From contig JAXGGA010006548.1 in NCBI GenBank assembly GCA_038373865.1, positions 1-64,000 of the forward strand: a stretch of DNA of 64,000 bases. Reading direction: 5' to 3'. Positions 42,848 to 54,366 of the stretch are shown here, in pieces. Position numbers and translations under genes: made by a program. Source of the stretch: Uloborus plumipes. Lineage: Eukaryota > Arthropoda > Arachnida > Araneae > Uloboridae. Every line of letters begins with the position of its first letter. The stretch's first letter is position 1. The notes below the pieces were generated by a model. It saw only the letters and a program-made list of their open reading frames with translations. It was not told where the DNA came from and searched no databases.

Positions 42848-44485
42848 GGGCCATTCCATGAAAAGTGAAACCAATTGGTCAAAAATTCATATTGAAGTTA
42901 TGTTGCTATGTTATACATCATTTTAAAGCTTAAGATGTATATTTTAAGAATCTTGCATTGGTTTTTTGGTGAGAGTTAGAATAATACTTGTTTTCTTAGT
43001 TGGAAGTACGATATTCACGAACTTGTAAAAAATCAGAAAAAAGAACACATTTTCAAATGCATATTTCTCATCGAAAAATAAAAATAAAAATAACTACTTG
43101 TAGCACAATTTTAACTACTAAGACAGTACTATAATAATATGCATTCATTAATTTCTTTTGAGTTGATCTAAATGGTGTAATTGAAGTTTGAAAAAAAGAA
43201 GTTTGATGTTACGTATGTAACAAAAAAGAAGCAAAAGTTGTCATTACGTCCTAAAAAATCAAAATTAAAAAAAACCTTTAATGGTCCTTTTGGCAAATTC
43301 TTAGAGTAATTGCCCACCATAGTTAAAAGTATTGCAACTGATTTAGTTTTTAAATTAATGCTGTTACAGACGTAACATTTCGGACATAACAAATGGCTCT
43401 ATGTTACGTCCGTAGCAAAAGTAAATTTCCAATTAAATAGGTAAAAAGCACAGGATGAGCAATACATGTATATAGCATAATATGGTACGAGTACCAAAGT
43501 TTCTGGTATTCTGATTTAGAAATTTTTAATTATGTCGGCATGTAATTGAAATTTATTTGCGAAAATGCCGTTAGAATTTCGAAAACGTCGGACGAAAAAG
43601 GACACATTTTTTCATTCAAAAAAAATTATCAAAATTGACCAACTGTCACCAAGAAGGTTAAATTTTAGTTTGGTACTAGTATTCTGCTATATCATTCAAC
43701 ATTTTCAAATTTTTAAGTTCTCCTAAGACCAATCACTGATTCCAGGGAGGAATTTACTTTTCCCGATTTTTTTATGTAGCAGCCCCATTATGCATTAATT
43801 TTAAGAAAACAAATAAATAAATTTGTGTGAAGGCCCTTCGTGTCAAGGCTGTGTGAAGGCCCTTCTTGGAAATAATTGTCTTAAGATGCATTAATTTATT
43901 GTTACATATTGACATATCGGCATATGCTCTCCTCTCCCCCAGACTTACCCAAATTTTCTAAAACTGTTACAGTATAACTTAAAATATTCAAATAATGTGT
44001 TAATTAATGCTACTGTATTGTTTTAGTACAAAAATCTTTGTTTATTCCTGTTTTAAAATACTGTTTTCTACTTTCAAATCAGAGATGTTACGTCTGTAAC
44101 ACCACTTTGTTTCGTCCGTAACAAGTTTATGAATTTTTTTCACAAATTTGGCAGTCAAAATCCACACAATCTTTTTGGTTTTAGAAAGCTTGAAGTCTCT
44201 AGAACACGTATTAAAAAAAAGTTCAAAATTTCCGTATAATTCAGAGGAATATTGTAAGCTGTATGACATAGTCGAGTTTTTGCTGTTTTGTGAATTACGT
44301 CTGTAACAGGCAGTTTTTAATTTCTGTATTTTTTTGTAATTACGCAATCTGCACGCAAATTTAATGTAGCATAAACATCATCAAGTTACACTACAGAAAA
44401 AAAATTGAAGACTTTCATCAGCCCAAACCAGAATTATTTGTGTTCAAAGTCTGCGATTGTTATGTCTGTAACGATGGAATTGCCC
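42848..44485 (-). mobile_element. Non-autonomous DNA transposon, family Q, copy 2
   Basis: A 1638-bp copy in inverted orientation. The left end is GGGCCATTCCATGAAAAG and the right end CGATGGAATTGCCC, with its own 4-bp duplication TATA at 42844-42847 and 44486-44489. It is very similar to copy 1 throughout and lacks the hAT MITE. Because each copy has its own target duplication, the pair arose by two separate insertions, not by inverted duplication of a segment. There is one small local change near 43850, where GTGTGAAGGCCCTTC is repeated. Confidence 0.92.
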
Positions 44486-44489
44486 TATA

Positions 44490-45064
44490 TTCATATTTTA
44501 CGCTTATTGTACTTTGTTAAGAAAAACATTTCAGTGTAAAGTGCTGCAAAATCTCTTGCTGCTGCTGATGATGTAGTCCATGATTCAATGTCCATGAAAA
44601 GCTGCAAAAAGTCAGTCCTACATGTCCCCGAAGCTTTCAAAGACAGCCCCGGCGACATCTACAGCTTAAAAATATCTTGCCAAATGATATTTGTTAGAGG
44701 GAACGTTCACTCTCTATATTGTATTTCATGTGAGTTAACGGTACTCTTTAGAATGGATGAAATGCCTCTATAGAATGTCAGGATGCGTACACTTTCGGAG
44801 CGCCATGTTCCACATTTTAATAATCCCTGAATTCATGTTTTTCTTTCTCCAAGTAATTGAGTTAGATATTTTGAAATTAGAATTGAATAATTAAGTTTCT
44901 AATTTCATTGGCTTTTTTTTTTTCTAAAACTCTGTAAGGTAATTTCACCCAGCGATAAATTTAAAAGCGAAATTTTGCGTTAAGTCCCCTCAACATATAT
45001 GTTAAATACATAAAAGGAATGAATTGCTTACTTAATAGTTCAAGATACGAACCATTGCAAAATC
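44490..45064. other. No recognisable feature
   Basis: The stretch around 44570-44780 has a less AT-biased 61-codon frame without any family resemblance. I do not call it a gene. Confidence 0.45.
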
Positions 45065-45322
45065 AGCCGGCCACCTTGTATAGCGGTCAGAGTAGTCTGC
45101 CCTGGATGGTGTGGCCCCGGGTTCGAGTCCCGGCTTGGGCATCGATGTGCTTTCTCTCTCTTGTCCTTCTTTGTATGAATGTGTTGGTGTGAAAGGTTGC
45201 CTCCCCTATAAACGGGTCCCTATGGCATGCGTGTACTGTGGAAGTCGACTTCACACCAAAAAACGGTACAATTGGAAAAGTGAAGCAGAGCATCCCAAAT
45301 TGCCAGCCTGGCTCGCATACGA

Positions 45323-45367
<45 letters not shown>
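45065..45367 (+). repeat. tRNA-derived SINE, family 1, recent copy
   Basis: The head starts GCCGGCCACC, with an A-box-like TAGCGGTCAGAGTAG (about 45081-45095) and a consensus B box GGTTCGAGTCC (45120-45130), the internal promoter of RNA polymerase III. The body carries GGTGTGAAAGGTTGCCT and GTCGACTTCACACC. It ends in an uninterrupted run of 44 A at 45324-45367. The intact B box and long pure tail point to a recent insertion. A second, older copy is at 226-444. Confidence 0.88.
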
Positions 45368-45368
<1 letters not shown>

Positions 45369-45604
45369 CATCAGTGTGTGTTTATTGGCAATAGCTAAGT
45401 TTAAGAAAATAATGATTTGTGGACAAACTTTGTAGACAGATTGCTTCATTCAAGATTTAAGCTAAATTTCTCCCGTCATAGTTTTTGCGAATTTGCCCAA
45501 CAAAAATCAAATTGGTATTTCCAACTGAGTTCAAAATGAAACAACAAACTGCTAATGTACGAAACTGCTCTACATATGATTCAAATACCACTTTTTCAGA
45601 AATA

Positions 45605-47013
45605 CACTGCTCGACATTGAAAATGCAACACCAAGAAGGAGAGGTTAGAAATTGATGAAATTTGGTAAGAAGACAGAGACAGCCTGGAACAATAAGTGAT
45701 ATTTATTTTAAAATAAATAAGCAAAATTTAGAGCGAGGATGGCGTCGGCTCAGTAAGAAGTAGGACCACCGCGGACAGCGATGCACGCAGAAACACCTCT
45801 AGGCATGGAGTCAATAAGCCTGCGGATGGTGTCCTGAGGGATGGCACTCCATTCCCTTTCAACCATTTGCCACAGTTCGTCCTCTGAACGAGGCAGTGGC
45901 AGGTTCTGCAAACGGCGTCCAATCACGTCCCACACATGTTCGATTGGTGACAAGTCAGGAGAGTATGGTGGTCAGGAAAGCATCTGTACTCCTCGTAGAG
46001 CATGTTGGCTGATTCGAGCACTGTGAGGCCGGGCGTTATCCTGTTGAAAAATGGCATTTGGCAGACCCTGAAGGTAGGGGATTGCCACCGGCCGCAGTAC
46101 ATTATCTACATATCGTTGGGCCGTCATAGTGCCCCGAATACGAACTAGAGGTGATACGGAATTGTATGCAATAGCGTCTCAAACCATTATGCCACGTTGT
46201 CGCTCTGTGGGGCGTTCCACAGTTACTGCGGGATTCGATCTTTCTCCACGTCGACGCCACACACGTATGCGATGACTATCGCTGGACAAACAGAAGCGGG
46301 ATTCATCTGAGAACACTACGGTTTGCCATTCTGCCATTCACGTCGCTCTGGTCCGTCACCATTCCAAACGTTGGAGTCTGTGCTGTGAGGTCAATGGCAG
46401 TCTTCTTAGCGGGCGCCGTGATTGCAGGCCACGTGCAACCAGTCGACGGGAAACGGTTCTGGTCGACACAGGAACATCCAGGGTACCTTGCACGTGCTGC
46501 AGAATCGACGAACGGGTCCGCCACAGCTTGTCGGTGAATCCGTCGATCCAAGCGGTCTGACGTCACTCTGGCTGCACCTGCACCCCTCAATGTGGCTACA
46601 TTTCCCCTTTCCAACCATCTCCGACACAGCCGATGCACAGTGCTTGCATCCATGTGGGTATCAGCTGCAATTTGACGTATGGACCAACATCCCCTTCTCA
46701 GTCCGATCACCATACCCTTTGTAAAGTCGTCTATATGCTGGAAGTGTCTTCGTTGAGGACGGCGTGGCATTTCCTCCTATCACACGTATCCTTCGAGACA
46801 AAAACCAAATTTCTCCGATAATTAGTCTGGCAGAAAAACCAACATGAACATAGCCCACTTTTCAACTTCCTTCTCTTATATCTTACTTCACGTGCGTCGG
46901 AGAGCTGCGCATTTCATATCATTTGCATAACTCAGTGACGTACGTCTACGGTAAAATTTGCATGAATTTCTCACCACTCCTTCTTGGTGTTGCATTTTCA
47001 ATGTCGAGCAGTG
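45605..47013 (-). mobile_element. Tc1-like transposon, family T2
   Basis: A 1409-bp element with TIRs CACTGCTCGACATTGAAAA continuing TGCAACACCAAGAAGGAG at both ends, and TA at 45603-45604 and 47014-47015. It is full length, with an inactivated transposase on the minus strand. Its TIR shares the CACT start and the ACACCAAGAA block with family T1, showing common ancestry. Confidence 0.96.
45750..46770 (-). pseudogene. Tc1-like transposase, family T2, inactivated
   Basis: ATG at 46770 (minus), TGA at 45750-45752, about 340 codons. In order: a HTH region with GMVIGLRRGCWSIRQIAADT and MDASTVHRLCRRWLERG; the second HTH region is frameshifted; EWQTVVFSDESRF holds the first catalytic Asp; FQQDNARPHSAR holds the second; SPIEHVWDVIGRRLQ holds the Glu. 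The second Asp and the Glu are separated by 32 residues. Two Trp positions are TGA: MV-stop-DAI and LS-stop-PPYSPD. It resembles family T1 in architecture but is clearly diverged. Confidence 0.92.
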
Positions 47014-47015
47014 TA

Positions 47016-48629
47016 TCTTTTCTACGTTTCCCGTTTACAAATGATTACAATACATTTTACTTACATAAAACGTGGTACAAAAAATCGCCCGGTGACAGCA
47101 TCTAAATTTTTCTAAATATATCAGAATCAACTTTAATGCTTAGCACGGAAGTTACCTAAAAAAAATTCGCGAAAAGAATAAATTTTAGCTTATGATACAA
47201 AATAATGAACGACAGAAAGTATAATTTTCATTGCTTTTGTTAAAGGACAATTATTTTAAAAGTTTAATCGAGATGAAATTTAAGATTGTGATACGAAAAA
47301 TGATGACAAAAAATATACTTTTGAAACATTATTTTTTTAATACTATTTATAACACCCTTAACGTTATTGCATCAAATTTAAAGGTATATTCAAATTGGGG
47401 CTTGAAATACTGTTAGGAAATTGATGTATAATTATCAATACATAATCAGTCTGGAATAATTTCGAGAATCATGCTGTCAACAAGTAAAAAGTAAAACTTG
47501 TAAATGATTAATGATCCCTCAAACTAACAATGAAATCAAGCACTTAGCTGTGAAAAAAATTGAAATTTCCCTTTATAAAGAGTACTTTTTTTGTGTTTGA
47601 TAAGTGTTTTAAAAAATATTCAATACTTCTCGTAGTTTCTTTTCACATAATTTTTTTAACTGTGTGCATTAAAAAACGAAGGAGAAAGATAGAAAAATAT
47701 AATTCAATTATTGGTAAAAAAATTAGTGAAATATAAGAAGAAATTTAGCTTCGTGGAGCAAAATAGCTTAATGTTTTTGAAATAATGGTTTTTATTTTGT
47801 TTTTTCTTTAGCTATAAGTCATGATTAAAGTCATTTATTCTCAAGCAAAGCCTAATTTTGTATTTGCTTGTTTTTTAATTTGTAAGTATTCAGCTCTTTC
47901 TGGATTAAAAAAATATTTAAACTTTTCTTTCCGCTATATTTCTAAGAAGTCACTGCGAAAACTAAAATTTTGGTTCATATAGAATGAAAGAGTAAAAGAG
48001 CTTTAGTTTTCCTTACTGCTTTCATCTACATTAAATTAATGTTTGTTTTTAAATTTCAAATTATTTATTTATTTATTTTTAGTTTAAAGACTCACTTTTC
48101 TAAATAACCATACTAAAAACTACGTAATACGTGCTCAAATTTGAAAGTTATTGCAACTTGTTGTACTGCTTACTCTCGTTTTTGTGGTTACTTTGAATCA
48201 CAACGAGATGTGTTCCATTTTTCTGAATCCTTGTGAATTTTTGATTCTTAAACTTTTGATAAGTTTACATGAGACTGAATAACTCTGTCTTTATGCTATA
48301 CTTTTTCCTTTCTATAGTTTGATTGAATAAAGTTCGTATAGCAAACCATATTTTATGCGCTGATGTTCATTACAACATAGCGCTTAACTTTGTACCATTT
48401 ATCTAAATGCTGATGTAATCTTTTTTTGTTTTGTATTGTATTTTTTTTTTACGGATACTATTCGTATTTGCTTTCAAACGAAATAAAATACATGTATAAC
48501 GTATGGGCAACACTGTTACACACAGATTTTTTTCCTTTGAGGCAAGTGAAATTGACATTAAAGAACTCAAATGACATAGAACTTTGGTATCAAAGGTATT
48601 GATTTTTTTTCCATTTTTTCACTTGAAAA
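47016..48629. other. No recognisable feature
   Basis: Ordinary AT-rich sequence between two Tc1-like elements. No repeats or frames are recognised. Confidence 0.5.
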
Positions 48630-48631
48630 TA

Positions 48632-50043
48632 CACTGGCGGAAAAAAATTCCAACACCAAGAAAGACTTGCACTAGATAAACGAAATTTGGCAGGGGTGTT
48701 TATATAACTGAAAGATGGCATCAATTGAAATTTCGCGGCCGCGCATAAGTGTGGCGCAGCTGGCGTCACTCAGAACATGTAAATAAGGCTTGTTTTAAAA
48801 GCAAGTTGCAAAGCTCTGGAGCACTATTTTACCGTAAAATTTGACGCATTGCGTTCATATTAGCCTGTAATGCCTCTAAGAAGACGAAAAAACCATTATC
48901 AACAGCTCATCAAGTTTAAACGAGGTCGTACAATTTGGCTACGAGAAGGTGGATTTTCATTTCGCGATATTGCAGAAAGACTTGGTGGGAATGCTTCCAA
49001 CGTGCATGATTATTGGAAGCTATGGTCAAGGAATGGTACTACTTCAAGAAGATCGAGTTTCGAGCGGCCACGTGGCACGAATGGGAAGGAAGATCGCCGA
49101 ATCCTGCGTACGGTTGTAGCGCATCATACTGAATCTGCGGCTGTCATTAGAGCTGCAGTTGGTACCGTCGTGACCCAAAAAACGGTAAGAAATTGCTTAC
49201 TTCAAGGACAGCTCCGAGCCAGGTAGCCTGTAGGCTCTATTCCATCGACTGCAAACCGTTGCCTTTTCCGACGGCAGTGGTGCCACGACAGAGCTCACTG
49301 GAGGTCGGAGTGGAGATCTGTTGTAATTTTTGATGAAAACAGATTCTGAATTAGTGCCAATGGTCGCTGTATATTGGTCAGAAGGAGGCCAGGGGACCGC
49401 CTGCATCCAAGCGGTCTACGGCCTAGACACACGAGACTCACACCTAGAGTTATGGTCTCTGGAGCAATTTCCTACGTCAGTAGGGCATTCTTCTGGTTAT
49501 CCCAAACTTACTGACTGAAAATTTGTCGTCAGTCTGTTATTTTAACCAGTAGTACAGCCCTTCATGAGTAGCATTCAAGAGGGCATTTTCCAACCGGATA
49601 ACGCTCGCCCTCACATCGCTGCTGTAACGCAATGTGCTCTACAGAGTGCTGAAATGTTACCATGACCTGCAAAATCATCAGGTCTGTCTCCAATCGATAA
49701 CGTATGGGATATCATGGGAAGGCACCTCGAGCATCATCCATAGTCAGCAATGACGGTCCTAGTATTGAAGCAACAAGTGCAACAAGAATGGCACTCCATA
49801 CCACAAAGTGACATTCGGCACCTGTATGGCACAATGCATGCACGCTTGCAGGCTTGCCTTCAAAATTCTGGAGAGTACACCGGCTATTAAAGTAGCATAA
49901 TTTCACATTTACACAGCATTTTCTTGCGCTTAAATTAGCCAGTGATGTTGTACATTTAATCAATTAAACATGTTAACTAGACAATTGCATTACCCAAATT
50001 TCATTACTCTACAGTAATTTTTTCTTGGTGTTTTCCGCCAGTG
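48632..50043 (+). mobile_element. Tc1-like transposon, family T1, copy C
   Basis: A 1412-bp element with TIRs CACTGGCGGAAAA...CCAACACCAAGAAA and TA at 48630-48631 and 50044-50045. It is the same family as 4735-6163 with the transposase on the plus strand. The right TIR has lost a few bases, reading GGTGTTTTCCGCCAGTG. Full length but inactive. Confidence 0.96.
48870..49890 (+). pseudogene. Tc1-like transposase, family T1, inactivated
   Basis: ATG at 48870 and MPLRRRKNHYQQLIKFKRG lead into an intact HTH region: FSFRDIAERLGGNASNVHDY, WKLWSRNGTTSRRSSFERP, RTVVAHHTESAAVIRAAVG, VVTQKTVRNCLLQGQLRAR. It then hits TAG at 49224-49226, where a CAG is expected from the sister copy. Downstream pieces are the first Asp in VIFDEN, DNARPHIAAVTQCALQSAEM, a TGA at a conserved Trp, and SPIDNVWDIMGRHLEHH. 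It finishes ...NSGEYTGY at TAA, 49888-49890. At least one frameshift lies between. The start was chosen because the sister copy conserves the residues from there on. Confidence 0.93.
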
Positions 50044-50045
50044 TA

Positions 50046-51398
50046 TTGATTTTAATTTAAATTTCGAAGTGAATTTAAAAGATGCAGGACGAAAAAGATA
50101 GAACGAGAGAGAGAGAGAGAGAAAAGTGCGCATTACTTGAAGTAGATATAAAACAAACGGAAAGAAAAAAATTGAAATGAAGCCCTGAATCAATCAAAAC
50201 AAAAGTATTAGGTGAAAACTTTAATTTTTTAAATAAATAAAAAGTTTCATTAAGAAGTTATGAATAGAACTTGAATAACCAATTGTGTAGAGAAAAATTA
50301 ATAGCACGAAACTAGTTTTGCTTGTTTTGATAATTTATTTCAATGAAAAAAAGAAAAAAAACAAAACAAAATTACTACAATGAGCTTATGGATTAAAGAA
50401 CATTTGATAAATGTGGACTTAGATGCAAATATGTGCATGTATATTAAATAAATATTAAGTTTCTTGTTTGAGATCATTTAAAACAAACTTGATGAAATAA
50501 AGCAATTTTTTTTTTAGGAAACCGAACTTCTGTTATGTCTTCTCTTTTTAAATTTTCATAACTGCCTTAATTCTAAGTCATATCGTTTTATTTTCTGTTA
50601 AGATTCTTTCCTAAAAATTTGTTTAAAAGCACGATTTAAACACCCTCCTTTTATTAAGTTTAAGCTTTTCGTAATGATACGCATTTATCAAGAGCCTAAC
50701 TTAGGGGGCTTTAACTTCCTAGGAAAAAACATTCATTGTCTCATTTGCTTAACTACAAGTCATCAATTGTTAATAATGATTGCGTCATTCGAGGCATTAT
50801 CTTCAGTATACATTCTGCAGTAATTAGAAAAACATTTCTTTTTTGTTTGCATAAAATTCAGCAAAAAAAAAAAAAAGGAACGCCCTAATTACTAGTAATT
50901 ACAAGCTACTTTAGGAACAACATACTAGTTTAACTTCGATTTATTTTGAAAGAAACAGACATGCTTTATTTATTGTTCCAGTAATTAATATTTGCATTTC
51001 AAAGTCAATGAAAGGAAAATTAAAACTTATTTTTAAATACCAAACCTTTTTTTAATATTGTAAGTCAATAAAATAGTAGCAATTAGTGAAAAAATTTAAT
51101 CTGGTAAGTAAACATTGCAGTTTACTCCTAGTGCAGTCAGGAATTTCGTACAAGCGATGTTCTGGGAACTAGTTGTTTTTAACATTTTCGTGTAAACAGC
51201 TCCTTATTTATGAGCTTTTCAGCATTCTTGATTTACGGATATATTTTTTTTTTCGCCGCCAAATGTTTTTCTTTTTCATTAGAATTTACGTTTTTAGGTT
51301 TTTACATAACTTATTGGGGTTGTCAATAAATAGCGTCGTTCTTTTTTTCTAAATATTTGCCCCCCCCCCCCTTGTCAAAAAGTGTTCCACTTCAACGA
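50046..51398. other. No recognisable gene; (GA)n and poly tracts
   Basis: A short (GA)n lies at about 50107-50122 and A runs near 50864-50876. Otherwise AT-rich sequence with nothing recognised. Confidence 0.5.
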
Positions 51399-51572
51399 AA
51401 GGGACGTCATTTCAAGTTTTTCCAGGGGGGGGGGACAAAGGGTAAAAACACAATAGAATTTCACCAGAAAACAACAAAATCACGCCCACTTATATGTAAA
51501 TACATTAATTTCTCAAAATCAGGGGGGGGGGAGGGCAATTGACCCGCCCTGCCCCCCTAAATGACGGGCCTG
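51399..51572. mobile_element. hAT-type MITE, family G, copy 3
   Basis: A 174-bp copy beginning AAGGGACGTCATTTC (first base changed) and ending AAATGACGGGCCTG, with the same internal CCACGCCCACTT-type block (here TCACGCCCACTTATATG) and two G runs. No target duplication is readable. A C run lies just upstream, at 51360-51371. Confidence 0.78.
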
Positions 51573-52790
51573 ACTGTACTCCTTCCTTTCCCTTTGTCAT
51601 TTTTCATGATATTTTATAAATATACTCACACACAGACTAACAATATCAACACCCACTTCCTCTTAAAGCATCATTATTTGTGGAAAATCAATCAGGAGTT
51701 TTCCTCAGCTATTAAATATTTTTTTTCACTTACATCGCTTCAGTCTGGACAAATCGCTTGTTCCCTCGTCTTCATACTCTACAGTCAAGTATCTTATTTT
51801 TCAATAATAAATTAATAAATTCTTGACATTTTCTTCTTTTGTTTTTAAGGGCCTTTTACACATGATGTCAGGATGCAGAAGGATGAGGGTTAGTGAATTG
51901 CTACAGTTTGAATCAAGAGGAGGGGGGGGGGGGGTTTAAGAAGTCAAACCATACAAATTTTATATCAATGTCTATATGAAAATTCGAGTGATATGTGACA
52001 AAGAAACACGAGGGGGTAAGGAGACGCGTGACACTTTGTGGAAAAGGGGAAAGGGATCAAACATTTTGAAAAATAAAAAAAAGTTTGACAGTATGAGCGG
52101 TATTTTTGTGATGTACAAAGGCTTTTCGTATAGGTTTTTATTATAGTTTTTATTTATTTTTTCCTTACGTTTTCTTTGCAAAAGGCTAAGAAATAAATAA
52201 ACAAACAAATAAATCAATGGAGATTTTTAAAATTTTGAAACATATTATGGTACGATTTTTAAAAATAATTCGAGCTGTTTCTGTTTGAAAATATTTTTAT
52301 TTACCCTTTTGTTTGCGTATTTTTATCCTCTTTCGTTCCAGTACGATACTTGTACCAACGAATATAATTTTATTAAATATTTAAAAAAAATATTTCTGAA
52401 AACATACACTACAATTTATTCTTCAACTTATACATATATGCAGATACACTGAAAAAAGAATCCTCCTCCCCCCCAAAATTACCACCAATATCCACTCCTT
52501 CATCGGGTTGCATTCTCCATCGATCTTCTTTCTTCTTTCTCAGGGGACTATGTCAATCATTGTTGGACTTCGCCAGCTGTGTTCTCACTCCATTTTCTCG
52601 CTGCTCCTTGCACCGGCATCCAATGACATAAATCTTTCCAGAACCTCCACTCCCCCTTCCCCCACCTCCCACAGGCATTTACTTTGTGTTGTTTCCATCC
52701 ACTGTTTACCCTCCCCGTAAATGACCACTGCTGCACACAACAGGCCAGCCCTATGGACCTTATGGGAATTAGCCGATAAAGAACGCCATT
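51573..52790. other. No recognised gene; pyrimidine-rich patch
   Basis: The stretch at 52440-52760 is unusually C/T-rich (for example CCCCCTTCCCCCACC) and borders the duplicated block that begins at 52791. A G run is at 51921-51933. No protein-like frame is recognised. Confidence 0.45.
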
Positions 52791-53860
52791 GAATTTCAAT
52801 GTCCTGTAATGGTCGGCCGCCATTTAATTTGTCTGAGTATTGCTTAACGGGGGATATTTATCGTAATTTTTATGGACTTTATTGCGAATTAGTTTCCTTT
52901 AGAAGTCCCTGAAGATATATTTTTCTTGGGAGAGAATGGTTGTGGGTTGTTCCTTACATCGGAATCCAATCGGTGAGAGAGGGCAGATAAATTACTTCGA
53001 GCGAGATTAGCAATAAGGACGGCTGGCTACTGAAGAAGTTCTTTGAAGTCAAACCTCAAAATGTTTGGATTTAGCTTTCCACAGGGGTTGCTTTATTGAA
53101 CTTTGAAAACATGTAATCTGGAATATTTCATAAATCTCAAAATACTTTATGTATATTATGTATATTACATGTTGGTTGACATTTCAAAATTCATTTGGAG
53201 AATGGGAAACTACGTTCAGCCAAGTGCATATACTTACATAGTTATTCCACATTGAATTTTCGTTCTTTTCTCTTTTCATGTTTACCTCTTTTTAATCTGA
53301 AATTAAGCAAAACATTGTTGCAGTTGAATTTCAATGTCCTGTAATGGTCGGCCGCCATTTAATTTGTCTGAGTATTGCTTAACGGGGGATATTCATCGTA
53401 ATTTTTACGGACTTTATTGCGAATTAGTTTTCTTTAGAAGTCCCTGAAGATAGATTTTTCTTGGGAGAGAATGGTTGTGGGTTGTTCCTTATATCGGAAT
53501 CTAATCGGTGAGAGAGGGCAGATAAATTACTTTGAGCGAGATAAGAAACAAAGTCGGCTCCTGAAGAAGTTCTTTGAAGTCAAACCAAAAAATGATTGTG
53601 GAGTTGGCTTTCAAGATGGGTTGATTTACTGACCTTTGAAAACATGTAATCTGGAATATTTTATAGATCTCAAAACTTTTTAGGCTGACATTTCAAAATT
53701 CATTTCGAGAAATTGAAACTAAATTTGGTCAGAATGCACAAGGTTCTACATTTTTAAAGAGCTTACCTAGTTATCCACATTGAACTTTCTTCCTTTTCTC
53801 TTTTAATTTGTCCTTGGTTTAAATTTGAATGTAAGCAAAACATTGTTACAATGAAATATC
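52791..53860. repeat. Tandem duplication, offset 535 bp, with a highly conserved first ~215 bp
   Basis: Copy 1 is about 52791-53325 and copy 2 about 53326-53860. The first ~215 bp of each (GAATTTCAATGTCCTG, GGTCGGCCGCCATTTAATTT, TTGCTTAACGGGGGATATT, GAATGGTTGTGGGTTGTTCC, GGTGAGAGAGGGCAG) differ at about 8-9 sites. The remaining ~320 bp are much more diverged, with many indels. Neither copy holds a sustained open frame across the conserved part. Uneven conservation within one duplication suggests constraint on the first part, or gene conversion limited to it. Confidence 0.9.
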
Positions 53861-54003
53861 TATTCCTCTATGCCTATACGATGCATATAAAAATCTATAT
53901 ATGTATGTGTGTGCGTGCGTACGCGCTTGTGTATTTATGTCTGTGGATGTCTCCTTTATTCAGAGACTCATTTGGTGTATTTAATCATTGCTTCGTTACT
54001 TTA

Positions 54004-54364
54004 CACAGCAAATAATATATGTTCTTTTAACAGCATGGTACAGTACATTTTATAGTTATTTTACGGTAATAATCTGTAAAATTGCTAGTTTCAGAGTATT
54101 ATATTACTGTGCATTTTACAGTTTTAACTTGGAACCCCTGCTGCCAGTATTATACTGTTGTTTTTACGAAAGTATGGCAGAAGTAAGCATGGCAAAAGTA
54201 TAATAAAGCTAATTTTATGGTAATAAACAGTATAATTGCTAGTTTTACAGCAATAAACTAAAATTGCTAGTTTTACAGTTTATTACTGTGCTTTTAGTTT
54301 TAAACTGGAACCTCTGTTGCCAGTATTAAACTGTTAAAACAAGAGTTTTTTTTTTTTTGCAGAG
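54004..54364. mobile_element. MITE, family M, copy 3
   Basis: The left end CACAGCAAATAATATATG continues with TTCTTTTAACAGCATGGTAC. The right end is the complement of CTCTGCAAAAAA, then CTGTTTTAACAGTTTAATAC. TA lies on both sides (54002-54003, 54365-54366). The interior carries the family blocks TTTTACAG.AATAAACT and GGAACCYCTGYTGCCAGTAT. Confidence 0.75.
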
Positions 54365-54366
54365 TA

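Noticed and set aside
40836..44347. Matching frames of 62-101 and 74 codons in the two family Q copies
   Set aside because: They are shared because the copies are recent duplicates. Differences fall at codon positions without bias toward silent changes, composition is Lys/Phe/Asn-rich, and there is no transposase motif.
40576..44485. Single inverted segmental duplication of about 1.9 kb
   Set aside because: Each arm has its own 4-bp target duplication (TTCA, TATA) and terminal repeats, so two independent insertions explain it better.
45087..45449. 120-codon minus-strand frame with a long Phe run
   Set aside because: The Phe run is the translated complement of the SINE poly(A) tail and the rest is the SINE body.
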